Of a DNA stretch of 64,000 bases, positions 36,586 through 48,130 are shown piece by piece (position 1 is the first letter of the stretch; the number at the start of each line of letters is the position of its first letter). The notes under the pieces are model-generated. The model had not been told where the DNA came from and searched no databases. It worked only from the letters and a program-made list of their open reading frames with translations. The stretch spans positions 1-64,000 of the forward strand of contig JAJEKV010000267.1 in assembly GCA_021234155.1 (NCBI GenBank). The letters run 5' to 3'. The DNA is from Isoetes taiwanensis (taxonomy: Eukaryota; Streptophyta; Lycopodiopsida; Isoetales; Isoetaceae). The position numbers and the translations under genes were made by a program.

Positions 36586-38375
36586 GATTAACCAAAATTT
36601 TTGTACCAAAAATTTCGATTTGTATTCACATCAAACCATCGAGTAATATTGAACAAGTATTGCCTCCCACGAGGCTATATACATGAAAGCCACGTATACA
36701 GATAACAAGATGACACAAAAGACAACCAAACACACACGTATGCCCTGCCAGCTATCAAACAGCCTGCACAAGCTTCTATGTGTTAGTAACATGCATAAGA
36801 GTTATCCAGTGGTGTCAACACGAAGCAATGACTGATGGACTGCAAGTACACACATATGGAATCCACCACACGCACCATAGCATCTGCCAAGCAGACACAC
36901 CCCGCCATATCTAGACAGTACGTCGTCTAGAACCCCCGCACTAGTGGATCCAATGCAAGGGAGAAACTGCAAGCATCATAAGAACTCAGGCTACTAGACT
37001 GTTGGTTCCCCCTGTCACCGTCCCATACCAGCGACAGGCTTTACCTCACAAGTGCCTCTAGTTCCTATTTAGACAAGCCACACTTATCTACGATTATGCC
37101 ATGCATTAAACTCCCTAAGACAAACATCCCTGATGTTCGTCTACTCCGCTTTAGTATATGCGGAGTCAAGTATCTTAAGGATACTACTCTCCACCTCATG
37201 TAACTCTACCCTGTTGATAAGGATCTAGCATTGTCCCATACCAATGCTAAACCTTTCTCTCATTAGTTTACATGAGTCTCTTAACTAGGGCAAATAACAT
37301 GTGTCCCTATTGTCCCTTTACATAAACAATGCTCAGGGAGACCTTAGGGAATGCAAGATTCTACTCGCTGGTCTTAGGCTGCAAGGACCATACCATCCCT
37401 GCTATGCCTTAGCGAAATCCTTCGCTTCACAAGACCCTACCAGCCATTCTAAACATCCTTAGGCTTAACACAATAGAATAGGAGGACCATTTAGGGAGTT
37501 CTGTATATTCGTTTCAAGGCTTCTTTCAGGCAATCAAATATTGCCTGCTAGGTGAAGTTCAAGTATTTGATACAGGTAACCTTTTAGATTCATCTCCTAT
37601 TATAGCAGACCACCTCTGCCATGGCACAGAACAACCTATCAAATCCATGGCTTATCAAATGCCTTCAAGCTTCACCCACAGGGATCTCTGCAAGATCGAA
37701 ATCCCATTGCAGCCCAATCCGTCCACAGAACTCTGATTTTTCCTTGCCTTGGGTCCTATCCATGCTTCCCTTCTGCACAGACTTTCGGCCTCCTCTTCTG
37801 CTGCTTCCTTCTGTAGACAACTACCTTTTCAGAACCGAGGCCTGCCCATCATGGCTTAACCACGTGGCACTGCCCTCACAGGGCAGGTGATCCTGCCGGA
37901 TCTGTAATTCGGCCTGCAGATCCTGAACCCAACTGCTTGGCCGGTGCCTCCTTTTTCGACATGCCTGCATGGCAGAGCCAGGTGGCAAGGCCCTAGTAGT
38001 CAGGACCGATTCAGGTGTTTCTGCCAAGGGTTGATCCGCCCTGCTCAACAATTCTGCAGTTACAGGTTCGTGGTTCAGCCACGTTCCAACAGCCCCGATT
38101 TATGGGTGCTTACATAACAAGGCAATGGTTTTATAACCATTACATAAGTTAAACATTTATTTCGTGGGTTGTTTAACCCATCAAATCATTGCCCCTCCCT
38201 TACATTATTTTCATAATATGCCGCCCCTAGTCTAAGATCTACCATATCCTAGACTAGAGAAACACATGCGACCACAACTCTAATGCCAACCGCATTATTT
38301 CAATTGTCAGCCCACAACAAGCATGCATGCAAATTATTTAGCAATGGTCTGCAAAATATTTGGGAATAACATTAC
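36586..38375 (-). mobile_element. 3' LTR of the minus-strand Gypsy element
   Basis: On the minus strand the LTR starts TGTTATTCCC at 38375, directly after a purine tract, and runs to about 36586 (GGTACAAAAATTTTGGTT). It shares blocks with the 5' LTR at 54177-55478: CCGCCCCTAGTCTAAGATCT with AGACTAG..GAAACA.ATGCGACCA (about 38220-38275 against 55318-55380) and TTTTTGTACCAAAAATTTCG at the inner end. The canonical terminal ..TAACA is not intact here, so the outer end is slightly truncated or diverged. Confidence 0.7.
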
Positions 38376-38391
38376 TCCCCCCCTAGGATTC
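38376..38391 (-). promoter_or_regulatory. Polypurine tract of the Gypsy element
   Basis: Minus-strand CCTAGGGGGGGAGTAA sits immediately before the TGTTATTCCC start of the 3' LTR. This is the expected site and composition for the plus-strand primer in LTR retrotransposons, and it fixes the LTR start. Confidence 0.8.
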
Positions 38392-41300
38392 TTGTCCTCA
38401 AGAATCGGCTCCAGACCATTGAGCCATAACATCCGGATATTGAGTCATGAAACGACCACTCTCCCACGTTGCCTCTGAGACATGTCTATGTTTCCAATTT
38501 ACCGTAAATTCCATCCGGGTCTCTTTCATGGATCCGCACTATCCGAGAATTCAATATTCTTCGGGGTGGGAATTCTATCCAACTCCACCATGTGTTCCCC
38601 GAAGGCACAACATTTGCGCTTTCCCCGTGAGTCGGGTCGCAATCGGCTCACATGGAAAACTGGACATTTGGTGGAAGTTGCAACTTGAAGGCAACATCAC
38701 TATATTTCTTCAAAATCTTGTAAAGACCAATGTATCTTGGGGAGAGCGTTGATTTCTTTCCTGCAAGCAATGGCAATATTGCTTTTCTTTTCAGATTTGC
38801 AGGGAAGACCACATGAAGGTACACCATTTGACCCTCATGTAGCTCCTCGATCGGGGCTCTTGACAAATTGGCACGCGCTCCTTGCCCGATCTTGGGCTGC
38901 CTCTCATATGCAATTGACACAAACCAAGTGTCACATCCATGCCTTCAAGCATACTTATAGCAAGCATCAGTTTTCAGCCCTTCAAAACCAAACGATACAG
39001 GTCCTCTGGGATTTCTCCCAAACATAGTCTTAAACGGGCTAGTTTAGATGCTCTATTGGAACCCATTATTGTAAATAAACTCCACAATTGGCAAATAGTC
39101 CTCCCATCTAGATTGCTGAGTGGCCACATAAGATCTCAAAGATATCCTCCGTAACCGATTCACTCTTTTCATTTTTGCCCATCCATTTCTGGATGATCTC
39201 CACTAGAGAATTGAAGAGTGCATTTTAATATGGAGAACAATTCGCGCCAGAAATTCCCAGTGAATTTCATATCTCGATCGCTTGCAATAACTTTGGGTAA
39301 TCCAAAAATCGGAAATACATGTTGCATATAAGCTTTGGCCATTGCCAAGCCATCAGCATTCTTTGTCAGAGGTATAAAGCGTGCATACTTCGTCAACCTA
39401 TCCACAATGACAAGTATCTGAGTATAGTGATGCACAGTACGAGGCAACTTCACAATGAAATCCATAGAGATTTCACTCCACCTCTCCTCTGGCACATGCA
39501 GAGGTTGCAGAAGTCCTGGGGTCTTGCCTCGACCCGCTTTAACCTCGGCCGACAAGTCTCACGACTTTTACATATTCCCACATCCTCTTTCAAGCTAGGC
39601 CAATGAAACATTCTTTGAGCTTATTCATATGTTTTCCATTCACCTCCATGCCCAAAGATAAGGTGCATCATGAAACTCTTCAATACTTGCTTTTCAAAGT
39701 GTCCACACCAGAACATAAATACGCCCTTTATGATAACGAGTCTATCCCGATATCCCAAGCATCGTAACTTGATAGATGCGTGATACTCAAAATATAGGCA
39801 TCCAAGTCATATGCTTGCGTTTAATCTATGACACCAAAGCAATTTCACATTGAACTAATACATTCACTTCCAACCCTAGAAAGAGCATCGAACGTGATTC
39901 TTTTTTCCGTGAAGATGTTCAACATGAAATGGAATTGAGAAAGAAAGTCCAACCATCTAGCTTGTCTTGGACTTACCCCGGCTTTGGCTTTGCAGAATTT
40001 CATGGTTTATGATCTAAGATAGACCACAAACTCACATTTGTTACGAGATAGTGTTTCCGCATTTTGAGCGCATGAACCATTGCCAGTTAGAACAACACCA
40101 ATGGCATAGCCACATGCATCCATGTAAACCTCATAAGGTTTACTCATGTCTAGAATCAACAGAATAGGCGCTGAGGTCAGCAACTTCTTCATCATATCCA
40201 TTGCATGTTGCTGCTTCGCCGTCCATTGCCACTGGACACTAGTTTTCAACAAGATAGTCAAAGCGTACCTTAATTTTGGCAAACTTTCGCACAAATCAGG
40301 ATAATAACCGCCAATCCCAAGAAACTTCACGAAGTCGAGACATTCTTTGGCACAGGCCAAGAATGAATTGCTTCCATCTTCTTGGGATCCACAGCTACAC
40401 CTTCAGCAGATACAATGTGGCCCAAATATTCCACCCGTGCTTTCAAAAATTCACACTTTGACATTTTTGCATACAACTTATGTTGTTTGAGCAGAGTTAA
40501 CACAGAATGCAAATGATTCAAATGCTCCTCCAAGATTTTGCTATACACCGTGATATCATCTAAAAATACTTCAAAGAAAAGTATCAAGACATCGCAAAAC
40601 CTCATTCATCATTCGAAAAGTAGCAGAACATTTCGTTAGTCCAAAAGGCATCACCAAAAATTCAAAATGACCAAAAGTGGTCCCCAAGGCGCCTTTTATG
40701 TACATCCGACTCCTTCACCCTTATCGGGTGATAACCAACTGGCAAGAAATCCAACTTAGAAAAATACTTAGCTCCTGTTAATCTATCTATAATCTCATCA
40801 ATCCTAGGTAAGGGGTACCTATTCTTGATCGTGATCTTATTCAAGGCACGATAATCAATGCACATCCGCATTGACCCGTCCTTTTTCTTAACTAGAATGA
40901 CAGGAGCACCATAAGGGGATTTACTAGGTCTCACAAACCCTTTGGCTAACAACTCATGAACTTGCTTTTTTTAACCTCCTCTTGCTCCAATATGGACAAT
41001 ATATGTGCTACTGTAAACACGTGTTTGGATTCATGCTCTAAATCAATCTCATGTTCAATCTCTCTACTAGCTGGAAGACCTTCGTGCAGCTTCCTCCGAA
41101 CACATCCCAAATTCATACAATGATCCCGTGAATCCCTCGGCCTTTTGAACTCTCTATGACCTCACTATCATCACTCATATGAAAGCACTCAAAAGCAGGA
41201 TAACATTCATCAATAAATAGAAGAAAACATTGATTGGAAGATTTATATACCGGTTCTTGCACTGCTTATTTACACGATCTTGGAAGCTCCCGTCAAAGGA

Positions 41301-41800
41301 CTCCCTTACAGATAGATCTCCTGTCCATCGTGCTTCAAATCATCCGTGGGTGTTCTAATCTATTGCAATAGTCTTAACCCGCTGAACCATGTTATCCCCC
41401 AAGAACACATCATACCGGCCAACATCTAAGAGGTCAAAATCAAGCTTTTCCTGGTAGCCTTGAATACACAAGGGCACCCCAACAGCTTTACGATCTTCCA
41501 CCTGAGAATCATTCACAAAAGGCCCATCTTAGTTGTGCTTATTAGTCTTTACACAAGGTAGGTGCAGTTCTTCCACCAACTTAGAGGATATAAACATGTC
41601 AAGAGCCACAACCAATAACACCACAATGTTTCGCCCATAATTCTTCAAGAATCTAATAACCCGGCCCAACAAACATATCCATGATGTCCCCTTATGGCTT
41701 ATCCAAAGACGACAGCTTCTTCCATGGCAATGGTGAAACCATCTTAGATTCCAATACTTCTTCAGCCTTTTCACCACGCTTGTTTTCAACAAGATTGCAT
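38392..41800 (-). pseudogene. Ty3/Gypsy pol: protease, RT, RNase H, integrase
   Basis: Read on the minus strand from 41800 downwards. Protease region near 41650-41550 has MFISSKLVEELHLP after a disrupted active-site segment. Reverse transcriptase (40952-40662) shows [40 protein letters not shown] and the catalytic SKLDF; the FLDD motif is at about 40565 in EVFLDDITVYS. RNase H (40360-40007) has DACGYAIGVVL. Integrase core (39555-39169) has MDFIVKLP and SDRDMKFTGNFW, with HPEMDGQ in place of HPQTDGQ. A C-terminal domain follows (38920-38648: GQMVYLHV..KRKAILPLLAGKKSTLSPRY), then chromodomain-like sequence (WKHRHVSEATWE, about 38480). Order PR-RT-RH-IN is that of Gypsy. Several frame changes break it as written. 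It belongs with the gag at 53-54 kb. Confidence 0.9.
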
Positions 41801-42189
41801 TTTGAACGGAGCAAAAGGAATATTCTTGAAGATTCCCTATTTTTCTGCAAGGAATGGCTAAAATGAGGTGTTAAAAAAAGGGGCATAAAATGTCTTTTGA
41901 CCCCCAAAATCACCAAATTTTTCTCCAAATGTAGAATTGACTATGTCAAAGTGACACTTTTTAGCAATTATAATTTACCCGAATTGTCTTTTTGGAGCAA
42001 ACCTCTAATTTAAGAGAACACAAATTTTAACCAAAAATCAAGTGAAGTTTACAAATTGAAATAGTAGTATTTTCAAAATTGAAGATAAAATCTTCATATT
42101 CACATTCAAAAATTTACTTTTTTTTTCCTAAGACTCGCTTATGTGCAAAAGTATGAGGAGTGATAAGAGAGGGATCCAAGACATCTTCA

Positions 42190-44770
42190 TGCTCGCTTAT
42201 GCCATCTTCATGGGGCCACTTCTTTCATCGTCACTTGAGGAAGTGCTTGAGTTATCTTCCTCATCACTATCACCGACGGTGAAGCATTCCCAACCTCTTC
42301 TTCATCTTCTTCTTCGTGAGTTACAAGCCTTCTTAAGCAAGTTGATTGTTTTTTCACGTGAACGATTGTCCGATTTCAATTTGAAATCATAGCACGTGAT
42401 ACTCACTTGTCGTAAGTCTAGCTCATCCCCAAGATCCAACTTTCTTGGCCTTTTGCCCTTTCCTTGACTTCTCATTTCTAGCTTATACCTACCTTCAAAA
42501 GCATTCGAACGCGTAGCAAGCCAATGAATCTTGAATTTTGTCACCGTGCCTTCCTCTTTGATTGTGTCAAGTACTTTGGCTATCCAAAAGGTCTCCCCTT
42601 GTCATCCTATGGGAAGAGCAATCAACATACCTTTGGTAATTTCGTGGATATTACCTATAGGCTCATTCCCGCGCCTTGGTCCGGAAAGCAACCGCCCGAG
42701 CTAGGTTCAATCACGTCTTTTTGTTCTAGAAAGAAGCCTCTCCACCACATTTGATCTTCTTCAGTGAAGTACTTAAAACTGGTGGAAATTCCATTTTCAA
42801 TGGATTTCAAGGAAGGATGGGGTACTTTTTTGTCGCTTTGACACTTTTGGATTTTTAGAGGAAGTCGCCAAAGACGCTCCATGGAACTAGTGTCCGAACA
42901 GATTTAAGGAAGCGCAATCCCTCTACCGGACTCCACTCTTTAGTTGTAGTGTACTTCTTTTCCCCAAGAAAAGGCTCTCTCCATTCTTCAAGTAGAATTT
43001 GATGTGATGTTGAAACGTAATGTCATTTAGCTTGTTCACAACTTGTTCTCTGCTTGCACGTTGAGAGAAAACAAATTCCCCAAGTCGGCAAATCTCCTTT
43101 AGAAGCTCAACTACCGGCATGGGAGTGTAAGAGGCTTCAATGATATGAACCAAAGTGGAAAGACAAAAGCTTTTTTTCTTCCGAGACGACCGAAACTTTG
43201 AAAATTTGAACATCCGATCTATTTGATCGTGTATAGCCTACTAGTAAGAACTGAAGCTTTATTTTTTCTCGAAAATCTCCAGCTCCACTAGCATGGCACA
43301 AGAAGCAAAGAGTGTTTGATTTTTGTTCTCCCCGTAATGTTGTCAAGTTGGGTGTAGAGCACCGGTGGTAACCGGGCCGTTGCTCACAAAGAACCTTGTT
43401 AAAAATTGCAATTGTGAGATTTGGATCACCATGCAAATTAGGATATGTTAAAAAGACTTTGCACTTTTAGACTCCCATTGAAGACCATGGCCCCTCTGAG
43501 GTGGACCTTGACAAAACATTCTTCTCGAACATCTTTTGGAATGTTCAAGAAATGAGGTAGAGTCGCCTTTTTTCGATCCATTCCATCAATCACAACGGAC
43601 ATGTACTCAAGTGGATGCTCAAGAGCTTTTTTTCCTATGCTTAGCAAGCTTCCTTCTCTCAATTTTGTTGGTCACGGTGTTTAGCAAGCTTACGTTAACA
43701 ATGTCCGTTGAAGGAAGCAGGTCAAAACAATTACATGATGCAAGTACGAGAATGAAGAACTTGAACTTACTTTTTTTTCGAAGCTCTGCCCTTTGCAGTT
43801 TTTTTAACTCTTCGCTTCAGACACGTTGAGCATAATGTGACATTTTGTGTCTTCGAGGAATTTTTACAAGGCCAAATTCAGTTTTCCACAATCTAGTGAA
43901 ATGTAAATAAGAGATATGCCGAGATATGCATGTCTCTTTGTATTCTTTTGAAAACATCTTTTTGTGATGTTATCTCGTCAAGTGATACATATTGCCGTTT
44001 GGCAATTTTTCACATGTTTCTCGAAGTATTTCTCCATCCATGCCACGCGTTTTAGGGCATGCATTGTTACAATTCTTCCGTGCCCACAAAGTGGTCATCA
44101 ATGCTAGGGTTTTGTCTAATCTTTTATGTATTCGAGACATTCCGAGGAACCCAAAGTGTGTACCCACCATGAAGTATTTTTGACACACTTTTGCTGATTG
44201 ATATAGTGCAAGAAGTTGTGCCCCGCCCCTGGTCTTACATGATAAGTTGGCACGATTCGCTCGAAATTGTCATAGAACTGTGAATGGTCTCTAATTGCAC
44301 GGTTTAGCCATGTTGAATTTGCTAATGCATCCCAATGAACAAAGATGTAGTTCTCGAATTTTTCTTATTTTCTGCTCGTCCATCGATTTCTTCTTCTTAC
44401 TGGGAAGAACATGCTCTCAAGCTGAAATCTACTTTGAATTTCTTTGAAGATTGGTTAGAGAATATGTAATCTCGTTGTTCCTTGTCGTGGTCTTCATCCT
44501 CCTCGATGAGAGTTCCACTCTAGGAGTGACCTCCTCTTCCTTAGTGGTGTGTTCCCCGGAGGAAAATAAACCACGGATTACGCATCTAAAAATTCGGAGG
44601 GACGGTGTTAAGTGTAGGTGATGGGTCAGAGGATGTTGTTGCTTGATTGTGTTGACTAGGTGTCTTGTCAAGCATTTCTCTGCCATTTTGAAATTCTCGC
44701 GAAACCCATGTGTCACAACATTTGTGGGAGGAGGTGGGGACCCAACAACATCGTCTTCATTTGTGCACAA
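42190..44770 (-). pseudogene. DUF7869-like protein, candidate transposase
   Basis: Minus-strand pieces in order: an N-terminal hydrophilic part with SRRMKTTTRN (44770-44429); VCQKYFMVGTHFGFLGMSRI (44188); YMSVVIDGMDRKKATLPHFL (about 43605); NLHGDPNLTIAIFNKVLCEQ (about 43437); LPPVLYTQLDN and NKNQTLFA (about 43380-43320); HDQIDRMFKFSKF, corresponding to the family's GHTHDQIDxMFSKFS; then YFTEEDQMWWRGFF (about 42770) and a Lys/Arg-rich and acidic tail (HEEEDEEEVGNASPSV, about 42300). The DGMDxxK, LDNxxxxNKN and H(D/E)x(I/V)Dx(L/M)F motifs match the plus-strand gene at 15-18 kb, so both are members of one family but clearly diverged. Frames shift often. It is divergent to the ParB-like gene, with about 1.5 kb between them. 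Confidence 0.7.
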
Positions 44771-45227
44771 GTCATGGTGAGAAACGTGATGGAGAATTTC
44801 ACATTCTTGTGGGCGTGTTGCAGACCTTGTACTTGTTCCCCGCTAGAGGAGAAGCTACAAATAGTGGGGGCGCCTTTTCAAACATCTGTTGTAGGCCGCA
44901 AAGATCCGCAGTTTCCGTGATGGTACAAAAGGAGGTGGTAGCCCACCGCGGTAATGTGTGGAGATGGAACGAAGGGAGGAGGCAACCTACTTGAAAGGGC
45001 TCCTACGAGGGTTGGAAAGGTGGTGGCAGCCTACTATGTGATGGACTTGGAGAATCGCCAAGGAGTAACAAGGATGTTGTAGAGGCAGGAGATGAGGAAG
45101 CCTCGGCATCGGGCTTCCTCCGGAAATAGAGGAACTTCGGTGCAACAATGGTGGAAGTCCTGCTCGGATGCATTAACCATCTTCAAAAACTTCAACTAGT
45201 AGAGATACGGAAGCAACTTGTGCAAGT

Positions 45228-45625
45228 TTGCTATTCGAGAATACGAAGTGTCAAGCCAAGGAGAAGTCTGCTATTCTGGAATACATGTTAGCACACATTT
45301 TGAACCAAACGTATTCCCAGATACATAGAAATGGACATGTGCGGAAGGAGACCTTTAAAAAGAGATTTTTGGCTTTAGTCGTATTCTCGATTTAAGCTCC
45401 AACCGGCCCGATCTAGCGCCTTCAATACTTACGCAATACTTTATTCCGCTTTTACATAGCACGCAAAGATGGAGAGGTGAGCGTAAAAGTACAATGTAAC
45501 GCATATTTTAAATGATGTTTAGGTAGAGGTCGGTGTATTCCGAATACACTTTGGCCTAGCCCAAGGCCAAAGTGTATTTTCTAGGCCAAAGTGTATTCCG
45601 GAATACACTTTGGCCTTCAGTTCGA
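45228..45625. repeat. Long palindromes centred on TATTCCGGAATA
   Basis: A 34-bp perfect palindrome occupies 45583-45616; its left half is AGGCCAAAGTGTATTCC. Half-copies and degenerate copies precede it (GAATACACTTTGGCCTAG at 45542, GGCCAAAGTGTATTTTC at 45565, TATTCTGGAATACA at about 45273, TATTCGAGAATACG at about 45230). The same palindrome returns twice in intron 1 of the ParB-like gene (47161-47189 and about 47203-47233), and TATTCCGGAATA again at 47602. The concentration is around this one gene pair. They could be transcription-factor or ParB-like protein sites, or hairpins. Confidence 0.9.
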
Positions 45626-45751
45626 AAAAGTTTTGCTACAAAAACATTAAATTTAGTGCATTTTTAAGCGCTTTAGCAGTAGAATTTAGACATTCTAGTT
45701 CACTTTGCTTTAACTAAAACAATTAGTTACTGTGATGTTGCAGGCAGGAAC

Positions 45752-46069
45752 ATGGTGTCCCAAAACCCAAAAGAAGCATCAAGCTCACGAGCAGGAAATC
45801 CGCGCCAGAAAAGGAACAAGAGACCACTGGGCCACAAATATACGCGAACTTTCGCACCAAAGTGGTATCGCCACGAGAGGTTTCCACAGAAAGTACAGCA
45901 ATATCACTTTCCCCAGATGTCTGCCGCGACCAAAGGCGTAAAACGGTATGACGAAGTCCGAAGTTTGTGTGCATGGGATCCATACAAAGACGTGGAGATT
46001 CTTTGGCGCCCAAGCAACAGCCAAGACTTTCATTTAAGACGTCACAAGGCTACATTATTCTTGATGTAG
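45752..46069 (+). CDS. Small basic ORF upstream of the ParB-like gene
   Basis: A 105-codon frame rich in Arg, Lys, Gln and aromatic residues (PKWYRHERFPQKVQQYHFPQ) that starts after a TTGCAG splice-acceptor-like site at 45738-45743. It could be a 5' exon of the neighbouring gene or a separate small element protein. A TATA-like box between it and the ParB frame argues for separation. No family is recognised. Confidence 0.25.
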   Translation: MVSQNPKEASSSRAGNPRQKRNKRPLGHKYTRTFAPKWYRHERFPQKVQQYHFPQMSAATKGVKRYDEVRSLCAWDPYKDVEILWRPSNSQDFHLRRHKATLFLM

Positions 46070-46125
46070 CCTACTTTGTTTAGCTAACGCGGTAGCCCTA
46101 CACGCTTTACGGTTACATTGCCCAC

Positions 46126-46135
46126 TATATAAATA
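46126..46135 (+). promoter_or_regulatory. Candidate TATA box of the ParB-like gene
   Basis: TATATAAATA in a GC-richer context (CCCACTATATAAATAAGCTG), about 140 bp before the first in-frame ATG (46264) of the ParB-like frame. Spacing and strand fit a core promoter, but there is no transcript evidence. Confidence 0.45.
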
Positions 46136-46263
46136 AGCTGGCATTGTCAACCATCCTTAAGACAATATCAAGCAACAGGCGAAGCACGGACTACAATTAG
46201 CTTCCGGGGCGTAAGAAGAGGGTGGGGGTGAAAGCAGCAGCCAAACTGGGAGTAAGGAGGACG

Positions 46264-48130
46264 ATGCAAATTTGGGTGAGTCCGAACCTGAAGCACCCCC
46301 ACCACCACCACCAAAGTTGTAAAGATGACCGTACGCCAAGGAGCCCAAGAAAAGAAAGACAGGTACTTGCTATTGAAGATGCACCCCAGGAAACAGGGAA
46401 AAAAACAAAGGGGAAGGGCAAGGCCCCAGGGGTTGCAATTAAAGAAAAAAAGATAGACAAGACGGCAGAACGGATGGAAGAAATAAATAAAAATAAATAT
46501 GTTCAAGGAGTGATTTATCTTCCTGTCACCTGCATGAAGCTGCCATCTAAGGACGAGACAGGAGAGAGACCACTCCAGGTGAGAAAAATTTATGCGGATC
46601 ACGTCAGAAACTTGAAAGACGGGATAAGGAGTAACCCAAATGCACATGTTGCTCCAATAGTTGTGCGTGTCGACAGAAGCCAGTGCATGGACCCGGCAAA
46701 TTATGACAGAGAGTGTGCAGATCAGTACACACATTATGTGCTAGGTGGAAACCATAGCTTTAAAGCTCGCAAGCAACTCTTTAAAGAAAAGCAAAATTTA
46801 AGATACATCTCCGTCCTCTATGCGGTGTATTGTGGCCTGACTAACGAAGAGGCAAAAATAGTAGCCAACACACACAATGCGAATAACGAGTACAAACTCA
46901 AAATGAGTTTTGTCGATAAAATTAGATTCATGCACAGAGAGGACTTGATATTCAAAGAAAAATATGGAGAAGATCTTAAGAAGCCAGGGCCATCTTTGGA
47001 GCTTAAGGAGGCGTGCGCAATAGAGTGTTGTCTAAAGTACGATGAAGCCAACAAGAGGCACTCTCTCATCAGCCACGATAATTGGTTTCAACTTGCTTTC
47101 AGGGATGGCAGAGTAAGCGCTTCTATATTCTGCAATAGACCTCACACTTTAGTGTCAGGCCAAAAGTGTATTCCGGAATACACTTTGGCATTCAGTGTCT
47201 GGCCGAAGTGTATTCTGGAATACACTTTGGCCTTCAGCGGCCATTGCTTCATGTTTATGGTAGCTCATTATTAAAAGATTTTCTCTAATGTAACTTACAA
47301 TATGTTGTTGTGCTGTAGATATGGGACCTGCAAAACGAAATATTTACAGCCTTTGAAAGAGGGGAATTAAAGAGCAAAGGTAAAGCAACAGAGAAGAAAA
47401 AGGGCACTGACGTGCCAAAAAAAGAAATGACCATCACAGACTGGATGGAGCTGCAGGGATTCACGGACACAACCATCCTAGAAAGGTTACTCCGTAAAGT
47501 AGTGGACAAGGAGTTTACCTTAGAAGAGATGTCAAAGGAACCGCACAAGTAAGCCGCTCATGTCTCGAAGCTTCATACTTTCGGATTCCTTTATCCGCTT
47601 TGTATTCCGGAATAAGTAATGTGCTTAATATTTTTCGCTTGTTAGCCAAAAGAACGCCATTGCATGCCAAACATGCTTGATGTAGTTAAAAATGGAAACC
47701 CGAAAGGTGTAAGGAGTCGCACTCGTGGCAACTTCGCACGAGCGCATTGTACAATATGCTCCTAATTTTGAAGGATGGGTATAATACTTCAACCGCTTGT
47801 TTCAACCGCTTCAACCTGTTTGTACACAACTTAACTTCATTTGCAAAAAACGTAACAAAAGAAAACAAAGACCTTCCCGGAGGTTTCATGCACCTTCTAA
47901 AGCTTGCTCGTGAGGAAATGACCTTGGCCGACAGAAGGCGCTTGTTGGTGGGCTGAACCGGTCCGAAGTTTGAAAAGTTTACATTGTTCGATCGGGACAA
48001 TTTGTTTTCGTTGTTCAAGGTGATCGCGACTAAGTTGGTGGGAAGCATTAAGCCCGTGATTTTACCCCCCCCGCACGGGTTTAAGATCAAGGACAACCGC
48101 TATGACGAACCTACCATTTAGAACTCCGAA
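46264..48130 (+). CDS. ParB-like domain protein, N-terminal half
   Basis: The longest intact coding stretch in the window. Exon 1 is open from 46201 (stop at 46198) to 47112, with first ATG at 46264; it starts with a His run and a Lys-rich linker. The ParB-like fold follows: VRKIYADHVRNLKDGI, then a PIVVRV strand, then YVLGGNHSFKARKQL, where GGNHS matches the G-x-H-R-x-x-A signature, then YAVYCGLTNEEAKIVANTHN. Intron 1 (47113-47318) has GT..AG borders and phase 0. Exon 2 (47319-47548) encodes a Lys-rich segment and WMELQGFTDTTILERLLRK, possibly helix-turn-helix-like. Exon 3 (from about 47648) includes MLLILKDGYNTSTACFNRFN and LTLADRRRLLVG-type sequence to about 48.1 kb with one frame break. 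ParB folds bind palindromic DNA or, in relatives, act as nucleases or CTPases. Conserved reading frame and codon-level integrity suggest recent activity. Confidence 0.65.

Noticed and set aside
46222-46263. GTG as start codon of the ParB-like protein
   Set aside because: A plant nuclear gene is expected to start with ATG; the first in-frame ATG is at 46264, unless an upstream exon exists.
46168-46734. 188-codon minus-strand open frame
   Set aside because: It is the shadow of the ParB-like exon on the other strand and has no conserved features.
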